From: CAZKYX01 sp964557125
Lineage (GTDB): Bacteria; Patescibacteriota; Microgenomatia; Levybacterales; GWA1-39-11
Length of the DNA stretch: 64,000 bases
Assembly: GCA_964557125.1 (NCBI GenBank)
Contig: CAZKYX010000004.1
Coordinates: 7,637-71,636, forward strand
Direction of reading: 5' to 3'
Shown here: positions 53,488 through 61,599 of the stretch, in pieces
Layout of the letters: every line of letters starts with the position of its first letter
Position numbering within the stretch: the first letter of the stretch is position 1
The notes under the pieces: model-generated
Databases searched by the model: none
Told to the model about the DNA's origin: nothing
Seen by the model: the letters and a program-made list of their open reading frames with translations, nothing else
Position numbers and translations under genes: made by a program

Positions 53488-55740
53488 CTATCGTCGTCGT
53501 GGACCTCTGTCATCTCTTCTTCCGCCTCCACCAAAGCTTCTTCCACCGCCTCCAAAATCGCGTCTTGGGGCTCTATCATCTCTTCGTGGTCCACGGTCGT
53601 CGCCTCCACCTTCAGATCGAGCATTCTGCTTTTTTTCAGCATCCTCGCCAAATAACATTGAAAGATTTATTCTTCCTTGGTCATCAATTTCTTTTACTCT
53701 GACTTTTACTTTTTGACCAATTTCAAGGACATCAGCTGGATCTTTTACGTATTCAGTAGACATTTCACTTACATGAACCATGCCTTCTTTTCCAGGAAGT
53801 ATTTCTACAAAAGCTCCGAATGTAAGCATTCTTTTTACGGTTCCTTCGTATTCTTCATTTGGTTTTACTTCTTTTGTAAGTCCCTCTACCCACTCAACAG
53901 CCTTTCGTACTGCTTCTTCATCAACTGCAGAAATGCTTACAGAACCATCGTCTTCAACATCAACCTGTGCACCAGTGGACGCAATAATGCTCTTTATCAT
54001 CTTTCCGCCAGGTCCAATAAGTCCACCAATCTTTTCAGGATCAATTTTCACCATCTTTATCTTTGGTGCATATTGGCTAACTTCTTTTCTATTTTCAGAA
54101 AGTGCCTTTAACATAACATCCAAAATTTCAAGGCGTGCTTTCTTTGCTCTTTCAAAAACTTCCGCAATCATTTCATCAGTAAGTGCGTCTTTTTTAACGT
54201 CAAGCTGAATTGCTGTAATACCGTTTGTTGTTCCTGCTACCTTAAAGTCCATATCTCCAGCAAAGTCTTCAAGTCCGATGATGTCTGTAAGAATTTTGTA
54301 TTTGTCGCCCAATGTCATAAGACCAATTGCAATACCTGCAACTGGGGAAGTTATAGGCACTCCAGCATCCATAAGTGCAAGAGTAGAACCACAAGCTGAT
54401 GCCATGGATGTTGAACCGTTTGAGCTCAAAACTTCACTTACAACTCTTATTGCATAAGGGAAATCTTCAAGTGAAGGTAGTACTGCTTCAAGTGCTCTTT
54501 CAGCAAGTGCTCCATGACCAATTTCTCGTCTATTCGGACTTCCAATTCTTCCTGTTTCTCCAACTGAGAATGGTGGGAATGTGTAGTGGTGCATGTATCT
54601 CTTTGTTTCTTCGCCTTCTAGAGTCTCAACGAGTTGACTAAATGATGATGAGGCAAGAGTTGCAATACTCAAAACCTGTGTTTGACCACGTGAGAAAAGT
54701 GCTGAGCCGTGTACTCGTGGGATATATCCAACTTGGGAAGTAATTGGTCTTACTTCATCAAGCTTTCGACCATCAAATCTTTTTTCTTTCTCAACGATAT
54801 TTTCTCGGATTATCTTTTTAAATACATAATCAACAGCTGCAAAAATTTTGCCTTTATCAGGAGCTGATGCTCCTTCTTTTGCGTTCTTTCCTTCTTCAGC
54901 TGCAATTACTTCAACAATCTTTTGTAGATCGCCTGATACATTTTCTCCCAATTCGCCTTCCAAAACTTCTACAACATTTTTCTTGTATGTTTTTTCAACA
55001 AGATTAATATAGTCAGCTTTTGCTTCATCTTTTGTAAGTGCAATTTTTTCTTCTCCGATTTCTTTTGTAACCTCTGTCACAAATTCAACAATCTTACTAC
55101 CCCATTCACGAGCAAGTGTTACGGCTTTAAGAGCAACGTCTTCTGGAATTTGCAGTGCACCTGCTTCAACCATAAGGGTGTGTCCTGTTTTGCTTGTTGT
55201 AAGTACGAGATCAAGAGCCAACTCATGCTCCATATCAGGATTTGTTACTGGAGTGTTGTCGCCGTCCCCCTTAACAACTCCAACTCTCATCGCACCAACT
55301 GGTCCATCCCATGGAATTTTTGAGATAGAAAGAGCAGCACTTACTGCATTGATTGCCAAAATATCTGGATCATTTACTCCATCAACAGACAAAACATTTA
55401 CAATAACCTGAACGTCTTTTTTAAGCTCTTTAGGGAATAGTGGTCTAATTGAGCGGTCAATAAGTCGACCGGTTAGAACTGAATCATCAGTTGGTCTACC
55501 TTCTCTTTTTACCCATCGTGAGCCTTTGATTTTTCCTCCAGCGTACAATTTTTCAACGTAATCAACTGAGAGTGGGAAATAATCAAGAGTAGTGTCGTTT
55601 CGACCCATGGTAACTGTTGCAAGAAGAACTGTTTCACCCATGCGAGCGAGAACACTTGAAGTAGCTAATTGTGCTAGTTCTCCTGTTTCAAAGGTGATTT
55701 GCTTGCCGTTAATGTCAAACGACTTTGTTATTTTTTTCAT
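53488..55740 (-). CDS. pnp: Polynucleotide phosphorylase
   Basis: 3'-5' phosphorolytic exoribonuclease, 750 aa. It has two RNase PH-like domains (YPFSVG-type blocks FPPFSVGETGRIGSPNRREIGHG, DIIGLEDFAGDMDFKVAGT with the conserved acidic residues), a KH domain (GGLIGPGGKMIKSI) and an S1 domain (GTVKRMLTFGAFVEI). The C-terminal 40 residues are Gly/Arg/Asp-rich (RDDRGPRRDD words), a disordered RNA-binding tail, similar in character to the tail of the NrnA-like protein upstream. It follows rpsO in the nusA operon, as in most bacteria. Confidence 0.97.
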   Translation of the reverse strand: MKKITKSFDINGKQITFETGELAQLATSSVLARMGETVLLATVTMGRNDTTLDYFPLSVDYVEKLYAGGKIKGSRWVKREGRPTDDSVLTGRLIDRSIRPLFPKELKKDVQVIVNVLSVDGVNDPDILAINAVSAALSISKIPWDGPVGAMRVGVVKGDGDNTPVTNPDMEHELALDLVLTTSKTGHTLMVEAGALQIPEDVALKAVTLAREWGSKIVEFVTEVTKEIGEEKIALTKDEAKADYINLVEKTYKKNVVEVLEGELGENVSGDLQKIVEVIAAEEGKNAKEGASAPDKGKIFAAVDYVFKKIIRENIVEKEKRFDGRKLDEVRPITSQVGYIPRVHGSALFSRGQTQVLSIATLASSSFSQLVETLEGEETKRYMHHYTFPPFSVGETGRIGSPNRREIGHGALAERALEAVLPSLEDFPYAIRVVSEVLSSNGSTSMASACGSTLALMDAGVPITSPVAGIAIGLMTLGDKYKILTDIIGLEDFAGDMDFKVAGTTNGITAIQLDVKKDALTDEMIAEVFERAKKARLEILDVMLKALSENRKEVSQYAPKIKMVKIDPEKIGGLIGPGGKMIKSIIASTGAQVDVEDDGSVSISAVDEEAVRKAVEWVEGLTKEVKPNEEYEGTVKRMLTFGAFVEILPGKEGMVHVSEMSTEYVKDPADVLEIGQKVKVRVKEIDDQGRINLSMLFGEDAEKKQNARSEGGGDDRGPRRDDRAPRRDFGGGGRSFGGGGRRDDRGPRRR

Positions 55741-55798
55741 TTATTTTTTTATATTTACTTTCCCAACAACCTACAGTTAATTAGAATGGATGCTTTGC

Positions 55799-56068
55799 TT
55801 ATTTAGCGAGGCCAACTTTTTTACCGATTGTCTCAGCTCTTTCTTTATCCACTTTTACGAGGAAATTAAAAAGCCTTCTTCTCTTTGATAACATATTTAG
55901 AAGTCCACGTCTACTGTGAAAGTCTTTTTGGTGAATTTTAAGATGGTCAGTAAGTTTTTGAACTTTGTGAGTTAAAAGTGCAATCTGCACTTCTGGACTT
56001 CCTGTATCGCCGTCACCGACAGCGTTCTTTCCAATAATATCTTGTTTTTCGTCTTTAGTTAATGGCAT
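55799..56068 (-). CDS. rpsO: 30S ribosomal protein S15
   Basis: Binds the 16S central domain. The start is the ATG at 56066-56068 (MPLTKDEKQDIIG), giving 89 aa, the exact usual length; a longer frame would begin with TTG. The signature is NAVGDGDTGSPEVQIALLTHKV, KDFHSRRGLLNMLSKRRRLFNFL. An extended -10-like TGT-TAAAAT lies 11 nt upstream. It sits between the NrnA-like gene and pnp. Confidence 0.97.
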   Translation of the reverse strand: MPLTKDEKQDIIGKNAVGDGDTGSPEVQIALLTHKVQKLTDHLKIHQKDFHSRRGLLNMLSKRRRLFNFLVKVDKERAETIGKKVGLAK

Positions 56069-56131
56069 AACGTTGTATTTTAACAAACTTACGTAACATT
56101 TTCAAGCTGAAAACCGTTGCGGGATTAATTT

Positions 56132-57346
56132 TTAATTATCTCCCTGAGTTTTACTTCCTTTAAAAACCTTTGGAACCAGCCAATCATTTGGTACTTCTTC
56201 AGCGCTTTGAATAGCAGGATTTATTTGTTCTTCTGGCATATTTTGAGGCTTAGGCTGAGTGTATTCCTGTTGTACGCTTGGAGCACTTTGCATTCTTTGA
56301 GGCTCTACAATATCTTGCATATTTGGCGTAACAATCTCTTCCTCAACTGGTTGTGTAACTGGAGGCATTTGCTGTGGTCTTGGTTGGAAATTGCCACCTC
56401 CCTGTTGGTTGTTTCTTGGTTGAAAACGCTGTTGGCTGTCTCTTTGATTGTCGCGTGGTCTATCGGAACGATTGTCATTTCCTCTATTTCTATTATCTCG
56501 TTGATTGCGGTCTTGCTGTGGTCTTGGATTTTGTTGATTTACCTCACCCCTGTCTTGGCGAGGTTGTGCAAACTGTTGTCGTGGTTGTTCCTGCGCAACT
56601 CTTGGTGCTTCGATTTTTCTTATTGCACCTGCTGCAAGCAATAATCCAGCAGCTTCAAATGCAAGCGGACTTGTTTCGGGCTTTGTAAAATTTCTGGTTG
56701 CAAATGATACTCCATCCATCAAGTTTTGGGCGGTATCAACATCAAGTGGAAGAGCTAAGGTTGAGATTATTTTAGCAACAACTTCAGAAAGCGAAGAAAA
56801 ATCATCATCCACAAGAACAACGTCTCCCAACCTGCTATTTCCAGGGTAATTATCAATATTTACCATTCTCGTTATGGTGCTCCCAAAGCCTTCCAGCTCC
56901 TCTACCTTTGCAACGCCAACTGCAATAACAAATTCAGGTGCTGCTCCTTGCCAGAATAGCTTTATATCTGTAGTATCAAATGGAGTAATAGATCTGCCTT
57001 CAGCTGCTGAAAGATTGAAGTTAATTCTTCCTTGCTCTTCCTTAAAGCTTACCTTACCAATTTCTCCTTGAGAATATGGAAGTGAAACAACTAACTGTGA
57101 AGTAGAACCTTTAAATTGCTTGCCGACTCTATCAATTCCAACAAGATTTGAGATTTCAACAATTGGATCTTTTTTGGAAATAATTTGGGCTTGTTTTCCT
57201 GATTCTGTGAGAGATAAATATAAAGAAAGGGCAGCTGCCATAGTATCAAGAGTTTGATGTTCTCCAACCACAATTCCAACTGATCCCTCTGATGAAAGAT
57301 AGTCTCTCAATATTTCTATTTCTTGTGAAATTCTGCCGTTGTTCAT
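56132..57346 (-). CDS. NrnA-like DHH protein with a degenerate active site and an RNA-binding-like disordered tail, 404 aa
   Basis: The N-terminal 225 residues resemble NrnA/DHH nanoRNases: GEHQTLDTMAAALSLYLSL corresponds to the HxxPDGDAxGSxxAL motif, and NIDNYPGNSRLGDVVLVDD corresponds to NIDHHxxNxxxGDxxxVDP. The key residues are altered: the DHH triad reads D-N-Y and the first motif lacks the second Asp. The enzyme is thus probably inactive. Residues 250-404 are Gln/Arg/Asn/Asp-rich (RGNDNRSDRPRD, QRFQPRNNQQ). The position between infB and rpsO is the normal nrnA position (nusA-infB-rbfA-nrnA-truB-rpsO), which supports the assignment; rbfA and truB are missing here. Confidence 0.75.
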   Translation of the reverse strand: MNNGRISQEIEILRDYLSSEGSVGIVVGEHQTLDTMAAALSLYLSLTESGKQAQIISKKDPIVEISNLVGIDRVGKQFKGSTSQLVVSLPYSQGEIGKVSFKEEQGRINFNLSAAEGRSITPFDTTDIKLFWQGAAPEFVIAVGVAKVEELEGFGSTITRMVNIDNYPGNSRLGDVVLVDDDFSSLSEVVAKIISTLALPLDVDTAQNLMDGVSFATRNFTKPETSPLAFEAAGLLLAAGAIRKIEAPRVAQEQPRQQFAQPRQDRGEVNQQNPRPQQDRNQRDNRNRGNDNRSDRPRDNQRDSQQRFQPRNNQQGGGNFQPRPQQMPPVTQPVEEEIVTPNMQDIVEPQRMQSAPSVQQEYTQPKPQNMPEEQINPAIQSAEEVPNDWLVPKVFKGSKTQGDN

Positions 57347-57359
57347 TGTCTTTTCTCTA

Positions 57360-58832
57360 CTACTTTGGTAGGACGATGGATAATATCATATCACCTATAG
57401 TAAAGTCAACCAGAGGCTCAATTCGTATCCCGCACTCGGTACCCTTTCCAATCTCCTTTACATCCTTTTTTCCTTGCTTTAAGGATACTATTTTTGTTGC
57501 TACGGTTTCATTTTCGCCACGCGTTATTACAACGGTATCATTGACAGCCATACGTCCTTCAATAATTCTTACTCCCAATATCTTTCCTTCATTCCCATCA
57601 AAAACTTGAAGTATTTGTGATTTTCCAATAATTTTTCTTTGCGCCCGCTCTTTTAATAAGTCAAGCGCTGCACCCAACTCATCTAACAGCTCATAAATTA
57701 TTTTATATGTCCTGTAAAATGTTCCATTTGAATCTGCAAGAATCTTTGCTTGCTTTTCAATTGCAACGTTAAATCCTACAACAATTGCACTAAAGTCCTT
57801 GGCCATCATAATATCTGACGCACCAATATCGCCTCGTCCTTCCAAAACGACTTGCACGTCTTCCGGAAGCGCTGCTGCGATTGCTTCATATTCTCCGCTC
57901 GTTGAGGTTTTTAGAATAATTGGAAGTTTTTCCAATTTTTGCTGATGCAGCATCTGCATTAAATCAGTCTGTGCATATGCAGCAACAGGCTTGCTTTCTA
58001 CTTTAATAACTTCTTGACGAAGGGAGGTAATAACTGTTCCTGCAGGCAGAACTGTCGAAATTCCCAAAATCTCAACTGCATCGCCGGGCAACACTTGAGG
58101 AACAGATTTCCCAGCCGTATCGGTAAGAGCACGAGCTTTTCCTACTTCCTTGTCTTTCTCAAATACCTTATCCCCAACTTGAAAAGTGCCTTGCTTCACA
58201 ACCATTGAAGCCAATGGGCCTCGTCTTTTGTCATGCTTTGCTTCAATTACAACACCCATGAATGCCTTTTGAGCATCTTTTTGTATATCTGAAAAATCAT
58301 ATACGATAGCAATCAGATCCAACAAATCTTGAATTTTTTCACCAGTCTTGGCACTTACCCCTATAAATGGAACGTCACCACCAAGTCCTTCAAGAAGCAC
58401 ACCTTCCTTTAATACCTGCTGTTTTACTTTTTCAATTGCAGCTCCAGGAACATCAATTTTTGTGAATACAACAATGTACGGTAATTTTGAAGCCTTTATA
58501 AGCTCTATTGACTCTTTCGTTTGGGGCTTTATACCATCATCAGCGGCAATAATGAGAAGCACAATATCTGCGGCAGATACCCCATGAGAACGCATGTTTG
58601 AAAATGCTTCATGTCCGGGTGTGTCAATAAAAGTTATAAATCGCTTTTTTCCATCATGAGTTATTTCAATACTTGAAGCTCCGATTGACTGAGTAATTCC
58701 TCCGGCCTCTCCACTGGCAACGCTACTTTTACGGATGGTATCAAGCAAAGTGGTTTTACCATGGTCTACATGGCCAAGAACTGAGACTACAGGCGGAAAG
58801 AGAGTTTTTGAAGTGTTATTGTTTGTGTCCAT
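57360..58832 (-). CDS. infB: Translation initiation factor IF-2, short form
   Basis: GTPase that joins initiator tRNA and 50S to the 30S complex. The 490-aa protein starts almost directly at the G domain (GHVDHGKTT at 20-28, DTPGHEAF, FTKIDVPG) and goes on with domain II (LASMVVKQGTFQVGD), the C1 domain and the fMet-tRNA-binding C2 domain (GVRIIEGRMAVND). The N-terminal domains of several hundred residues in other bacteria are missing. It lies 30 nt after nusA. Confidence 0.96.
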   Translation of the reverse strand: MDTNNNTSKTLFPPVVSVLGHVDHGKTTLLDTIRKSSVASGEAGGITQSIGASSIEITHDGKKRFITFIDTPGHEAFSNMRSHGVSAADIVLLIIAADDGIKPQTKESIELIKASKLPYIVVFTKIDVPGAAIEKVKQQVLKEGVLLEGLGGDVPFIGVSAKTGEKIQDLLDLIAIVYDFSDIQKDAQKAFMGVVIEAKHDKRRGPLASMVVKQGTFQVGDKVFEKDKEVGKARALTDTAGKSVPQVLPGDAVEILGISTVLPAGTVITSLRQEVIKVESKPVAAYAQTDLMQMLHQQKLEKLPIILKTSTSGEYEAIAAALPEDVQVVLEGRGDIGASDIMMAKDFSAIVVGFNVAIEKQAKILADSNGTFYRTYKIIYELLDELGAALDLLKERAQRKIIGKSQILQVFDGNEGKILGVRIIEGRMAVNDTVVITRGENETVATKIVSLKQGKKDVKEIGKGTECGIRIEPLVDFTIGDMILSIVLPK

Positions 58833-58862
58833 ATTGTATGTGTCAACCTGTTAGCTTTCATA

Positions 58863-59867
58863 TTATTCTTTAGATGCTTTTTCATCTTCAACAACAGGTT
58901 CTGTTGTACCTTCGACTTCAATGTTATATCCAGTAAGTTTTGAGGCCAATCTAACATTCTGTCCTTCTTTTCCAATAATAAGAGGGAGTTCTTCCTGCAA
59001 GGCTTTTACTGTCGCCATTTTTTCTTTTTCATTAATTTCGATTGACAGATTTTTTGCAGGAGAAAGCGCATTTGTTAAGAATTTTGTAGGATCACTGTTC
59101 CATTGAATAACATCAATTTTCTCAAGTCCGTCAATTGCATCAATAACTGCTTGAATTCTTACTCCTTTTTGGCCAACACATGAACCAACTGGGTCAATTC
59201 CAGACTGCTCTGAAAATACAGCAATTTTTGCTCTGCTTCCAGGTTCTCTTACAATTGCTTTGACTGTTACATTCCCTGATGCAACTTCGGGAACTTCGCG
59301 TCTTAGAAGGCCTTCAATAAGTCCTGGGTGTGTTCTTGAAACAACGACTTCCCGTCCCTTTTTCTCATCATCATGAATTTCTACAACATATACGGCAATC
59401 TTTTTATTAAGATAGTATTGCTCGTTTTGGATTCTGTGTTGTGGGGTAATTATTGCCTCTGTCTTACCAATATCAACAATGATATTAGGGCCTGCAAAAC
59501 GCAGAATCATTCCGTTAACAACTGTTCCAATTCTCTTTGTATATTCTTCCATGACAGCATCCTTTTCTCTTTCACGAATTTTTTGAAGTAAAACCTGCTT
59601 TGCTGTCTGGGTTGCAATTCTTCCAAATCCGGGAGGGGTTACATCAATTTTGTGATGCAAAATGCGGGTTTCACCAGTTTTATCATCAATTACAGCCTCA
59701 TAACTGTCTTCTTCCTCTTCGAGTTCTGTTGTTGCTGCGTGGTCTTTTCTGTATGCAGCCAAAATTGCCTGCTTGATACTTTCTAAAATATCAGCAGGGT
59801 CTACTCCACGCTCTGTGGCTATTTGGTTGAGTGCTAGTGCAAATTCGCTTCTTTGTATTGCTGGCAT
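58863..59867 (-). CDS. nusA: Transcription termination/antitermination factor NusA
   Basis: RNA polymerase-binding factor that promotes pausing and intrinsic termination. The 334-aa protein has the N-terminal RNAP-binding domain (ALNQIATERGVDPADILESI), an S1 domain (GTVVNGMILRFAGPNIIVDIG), and two KH domains (DPVGSCVGQKGVRIQAVIDAI, PLIIGKEGQNVRLASKLTGY). The C-terminal acidic repeats of enterics are missing. It is the first gene of the nusA-infB-nrnA-like-rpsO-pnp operon, with promoter and leader hairpin upstream, so it may regulate its own transcription. Confidence 0.96.
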   Translation of the reverse strand: MPAIQRSEFALALNQIATERGVDPADILESIKQAILAAYRKDHAATTELEEEEDSYEAVIDDKTGETRILHHKIDVTPPGFGRIATQTAKQVLLQKIREREKDAVMEEYTKRIGTVVNGMILRFAGPNIIVDIGKTEAIITPQHRIQNEQYYLNKKIAVYVVEIHDDEKKGREVVVSRTHPGLIEGLLRREVPEVASGNVTVKAIVREPGSRAKIAVFSEQSGIDPVGSCVGQKGVRIQAVIDAIDGLEKIDVIQWNSDPTKFLTNALSPAKNLSIEINEKEKMATVKALQEELPLIIGKEGQNVRLASKLTGYNIEVEGTTEPVVEDEKASKE

Positions 59868-59889
59868 ATTATATTTCCTTTTTATTAAT

Positions 59890-59921
59890 AAAAAGGGTGG
59901 GCGTTTCTGAGCTTTCCCACC
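59890..59921 (-). terminator. Terminator-like hairpin in the nusA leader
   Basis: Minus strand: GGTGGG (59916-59921) pairs with CCCACC (59896-59901) across a 14-nt loop, then C and five T. It lies 60-90 nt after the promoter at 59989-60017 and 22 nt before the nusA ATG. The T-run is also part of a perfect 20-nt palindrome ending in the AAGGA ribosome site, so it can mask that site. No other minus-strand gene lies upstream, so this is not an upstream gene's terminator. Confidence 0.75.
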
Positions 59922-59988
59922 ACTTCTAAAAAATTAACTAGTTGTTATACTTGTTAAGCCCTCGTTTGTGAAAGCTTTTTACCAACCT

Positions 59989-60017
59989 ATTGTAACCAAA
60001 ATGAGGCCTGAAGTCAA
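59989..60017 (-). promoter_or_regulatory. nusA operon promoter
   Basis: Minus strand TTGACT (60012-60017), a 17-nt spacer, TACAAT (59989-59994). The predicted transcript has about 115 nt before the nusA ATG, room for the leader hairpin. Confidence 0.75.
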
Positions 60018-60087
60018 GGTAAAGAGGCTAATAAAGCCTGAAATAATATTGACCACTTATAATCTATTGCTATCTATTTTGTCACTC

Positions 60088-60118
60088 TTGACACTCCAAG
60101 CACCTCGTAGCATATAAT
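60088..60118 (+). promoter_or_regulatory. Probable promoter for the RTX surface protein gene
   Basis: Plus strand TTGACA (60088-60093) and TATAAT (60113-60118) with a 19-nt spacer (17 nt if CATATA at 60111-60116 is taken as -10). The next gene starts about 300 nt downstream, which would give a long leader. Confidence 0.55.
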
Positions 60119-60382
60119 GCTACTAAGCTTTTCTTCTTGCCCTAAAAGCTTGTTCTTTATTACTGCCCTACATAAAGAAGTTATCTCACTTTTTTCCGTT
60201 CCTTCGGGGAACACAATTATTATGAATCTGTCCATTGTGCGTCCATTGTATTCCGCTGTACTTACACCTCAAAGCCTGTCTGTATTTTCGTGCTGCAATC
60301 ATTTTTAAGAAGGTATCCTACGCCGTCCTTTTAAAGATTGTTACATGCAAAAACAAACAGGAATCTTAAAGTGAAAAGTAAA
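60119..60382 (+). other. Long non-coding leader upstream of the RTX gene
   Basis: No gene is credible here. The plus strand has a compact hairpin with arms GTTCC and GGAAC and a TTCGG loop (60198-60212), and a weaker pairing of AAGG and CCTT words at about 60310-60340. A short frame starting inside the -10 box (60117) is not a likely gene. The region might be the 5' part of a structured leader. Confidence 0.4.
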
Positions 60383-60417
60383 GGAGGCATGTCCTCCAAA
60401 GCTTTAGCGAAGGGGGG
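60383..60417 (+). promoter_or_regulatory. Switch-like leader element before the RTX gene
   Basis: Three segments in a row: GGAGG (60383-60387), CCTCC (60393-60397) and GGGGGG (60412-60417), the last being the ribosome site 9 nt before the ATG. The middle CCTCC can pair with the first or with the ribosome site, so two alternative hairpins are possible: one exposes and one masks the ribosome site. The loop contains AGCTTTAGCG, also found (inverted) in the next leader. Confidence 0.5.
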
Positions 60418-60426
60418 TGAATAATA

Positions 60427-61443
60427 ATGAATAATATAAAAAAGTTTTTTATAGGAGCAGGAGCAACTGCAATTCTACTTGGAAGCGTACTGCCTGCACT
60501 TGCAGTTGGATTGAATGGTAGTTTTGAAACGGGAACAGATCCAGGATCATTTACTACCGTTAATGCAGGCCAAGCAAATGTTGACAGCTGGACTGTTGAT
60601 ACAGGAGGCATCGATTATATCGGTTCTTACTGGGATGCTGCTGACGGAACGAGAAGTATTGACCTAAGTGGAAACGAACCAGGCTCAATTAGTCAAAATT
60701 TTGCCACTGTAATCGGAGCAACTTATACAGTTTCTTTTGCACTATCAGGAAATCCTGATGGAGGAGAAAATGAAAAGAATGTTGAAGTATCTGCAAATAA
60801 CACAGGTGCTCAAACATATAGCTTTGATAAAAGTGTTATCACTGATAAATCAGTAGACATGATGTGGCAATCACATCAATATACATTTGTCGCAGCAAGC
60901 GAAAACACAACACTTAAGTTTTTAAGCCTAGAAACAGACGCATACGGTCCAGTCGTTGATAATATTTCAATTACTGAAGATGTTCCAACCCCAACACCAA
61001 ATCCATTTGCAGTTCCTGCAGAATGTGTAGTTGTGGGAGTAACCTACGGTGCTCCAATAATGGGCACGAATGGAAGCAATGTCATCAACGGTACAAGCGG
61101 CAATGATCTTATCTTTGCACTTGGCGGAAGTGATGTTGTGAATGGAAAAGCCGGACATGATTGTATCGTCGGCGGGAATGGCAGTGATGCAATTCACGGA
61201 GACAATGGCAATGATGTAATACTTGGTGGAGAAGGAAGTGATGCGATTCAAGGAGATGCCGGACATGACTGGATTTACGGTCAAGACGGAAGCGATTCCC
61301 TAAAGGGAGCTTCTGGAAACGATCATCTTTTTGGAGGCAATGGTTCTGACTCTCTTAAAGGAGATGGGGGAACAGATAATGCAGATGGAGGGAATAACTC
61401 CGATGCTTGCAATGCTGAAACAGAAACAACCTGTGAGGCATAA
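60427..61443 (+). CDS. Secreted calcium-binding surface protein: choice-of-anchor-C-like domain plus RTX repeats
   Basis: 338 aa with a clear Sec signal peptide (KKFFIGAGATAILLGSVLPALA, cleavage near residue 26). The middle domain (NGSFETG, GSYWDAADGTRSIDLSG, SISQNFATVIGATYTVSFALSG, YGPVVDNISI) is of the DUF642/choice-of-anchor-C type, a beta-sandwich. From about 215 to 325 come about eleven RTX nonapeptides of the GGxGxDxxx form (GNDLIFALGGSDVV, GGNGSDAIHGDNGND), which fold around Ca ions. RTX proteins usually leave by type I secretion; this one has a Sec signal instead. Its role is probably adhesion or surface structure. Confidence 0.85.
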   Translation: MNNIKKFFIGAGATAILLGSVLPALAVGLNGSFETGTDPGSFTTVNAGQANVDSWTVDTGGIDYIGSYWDAADGTRSIDLSGNEPGSISQNFATVIGATYTVSFALSGNPDGGENEKNVEVSANNTGAQTYSFDKSVITDKSVDMMWQSHQYTFVAASENTTLKFLSLETDAYGPVVDNISITEDVPTPTPNPFAVPAECVVVGVTYGAPIMGTNGSNVINGTSGNDLIFALGGSDVVNGKAGHDCIVGGNGSDAIHGDNGNDVILGGEGSDAIQGDAGHDWIYGQDGSDSLKGASGNDHLFGGNGSDSLKGDGGTDNADGGNNSDACNAETETTCEA

Positions 61444-61485
61444 CACTTAGCGTTTACCGAAACGTAGATCGGGATAAAATCTAAA

Positions 61486-61590
61486 GGAGGCCTTGCCTTC
61501 CGAAACCTGAACCTAAAACAGGCAAAATGTAAGTAAATATTAGGAGCGGAAACCCCACTACGCTAAAGCTACGAGGGGCGTGAAGGGAGG
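61486..61590 (+). promoter_or_regulatory. Structured leader of the 199-aa repeat protein, related to the RTX leader
   Basis: GGAGG (61486-61490) can pair with CCTTCC (61496-61501), and CCTTCC could instead pair with the ribosome site GGGAGG (61585-61590). Between them a CCCC...GGGG hairpin (61553-61578) has the inverse of the AGCTTTAGCG loop word of the RTX leader. Both leaders end in an identical GGTGAATAATAATGAATA start region. This looks like a shared control element. Confidence 0.5.
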
Positions 61591-61599
61591 TGAATAATA

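Noticed and set aside
60117..60308. 63-codon frame beginning within the promoter -10 box
   Set aside because: The ATG is part of the -10 element and the product has no protein-like features.
61070..61400. CRISPR-like or tandem DNA repeat
   Set aside because: The periodicity comes from RTX nonapeptide codons. The repeat units are not identical DNA and there are no spacers.
61486..61590. Known riboswitch (c-di-GMP or c-di-AMP type) before the surface-protein gene
   Set aside because: I compared the motif order with the classes I know and found no matching core, so I call it only a structured leader.
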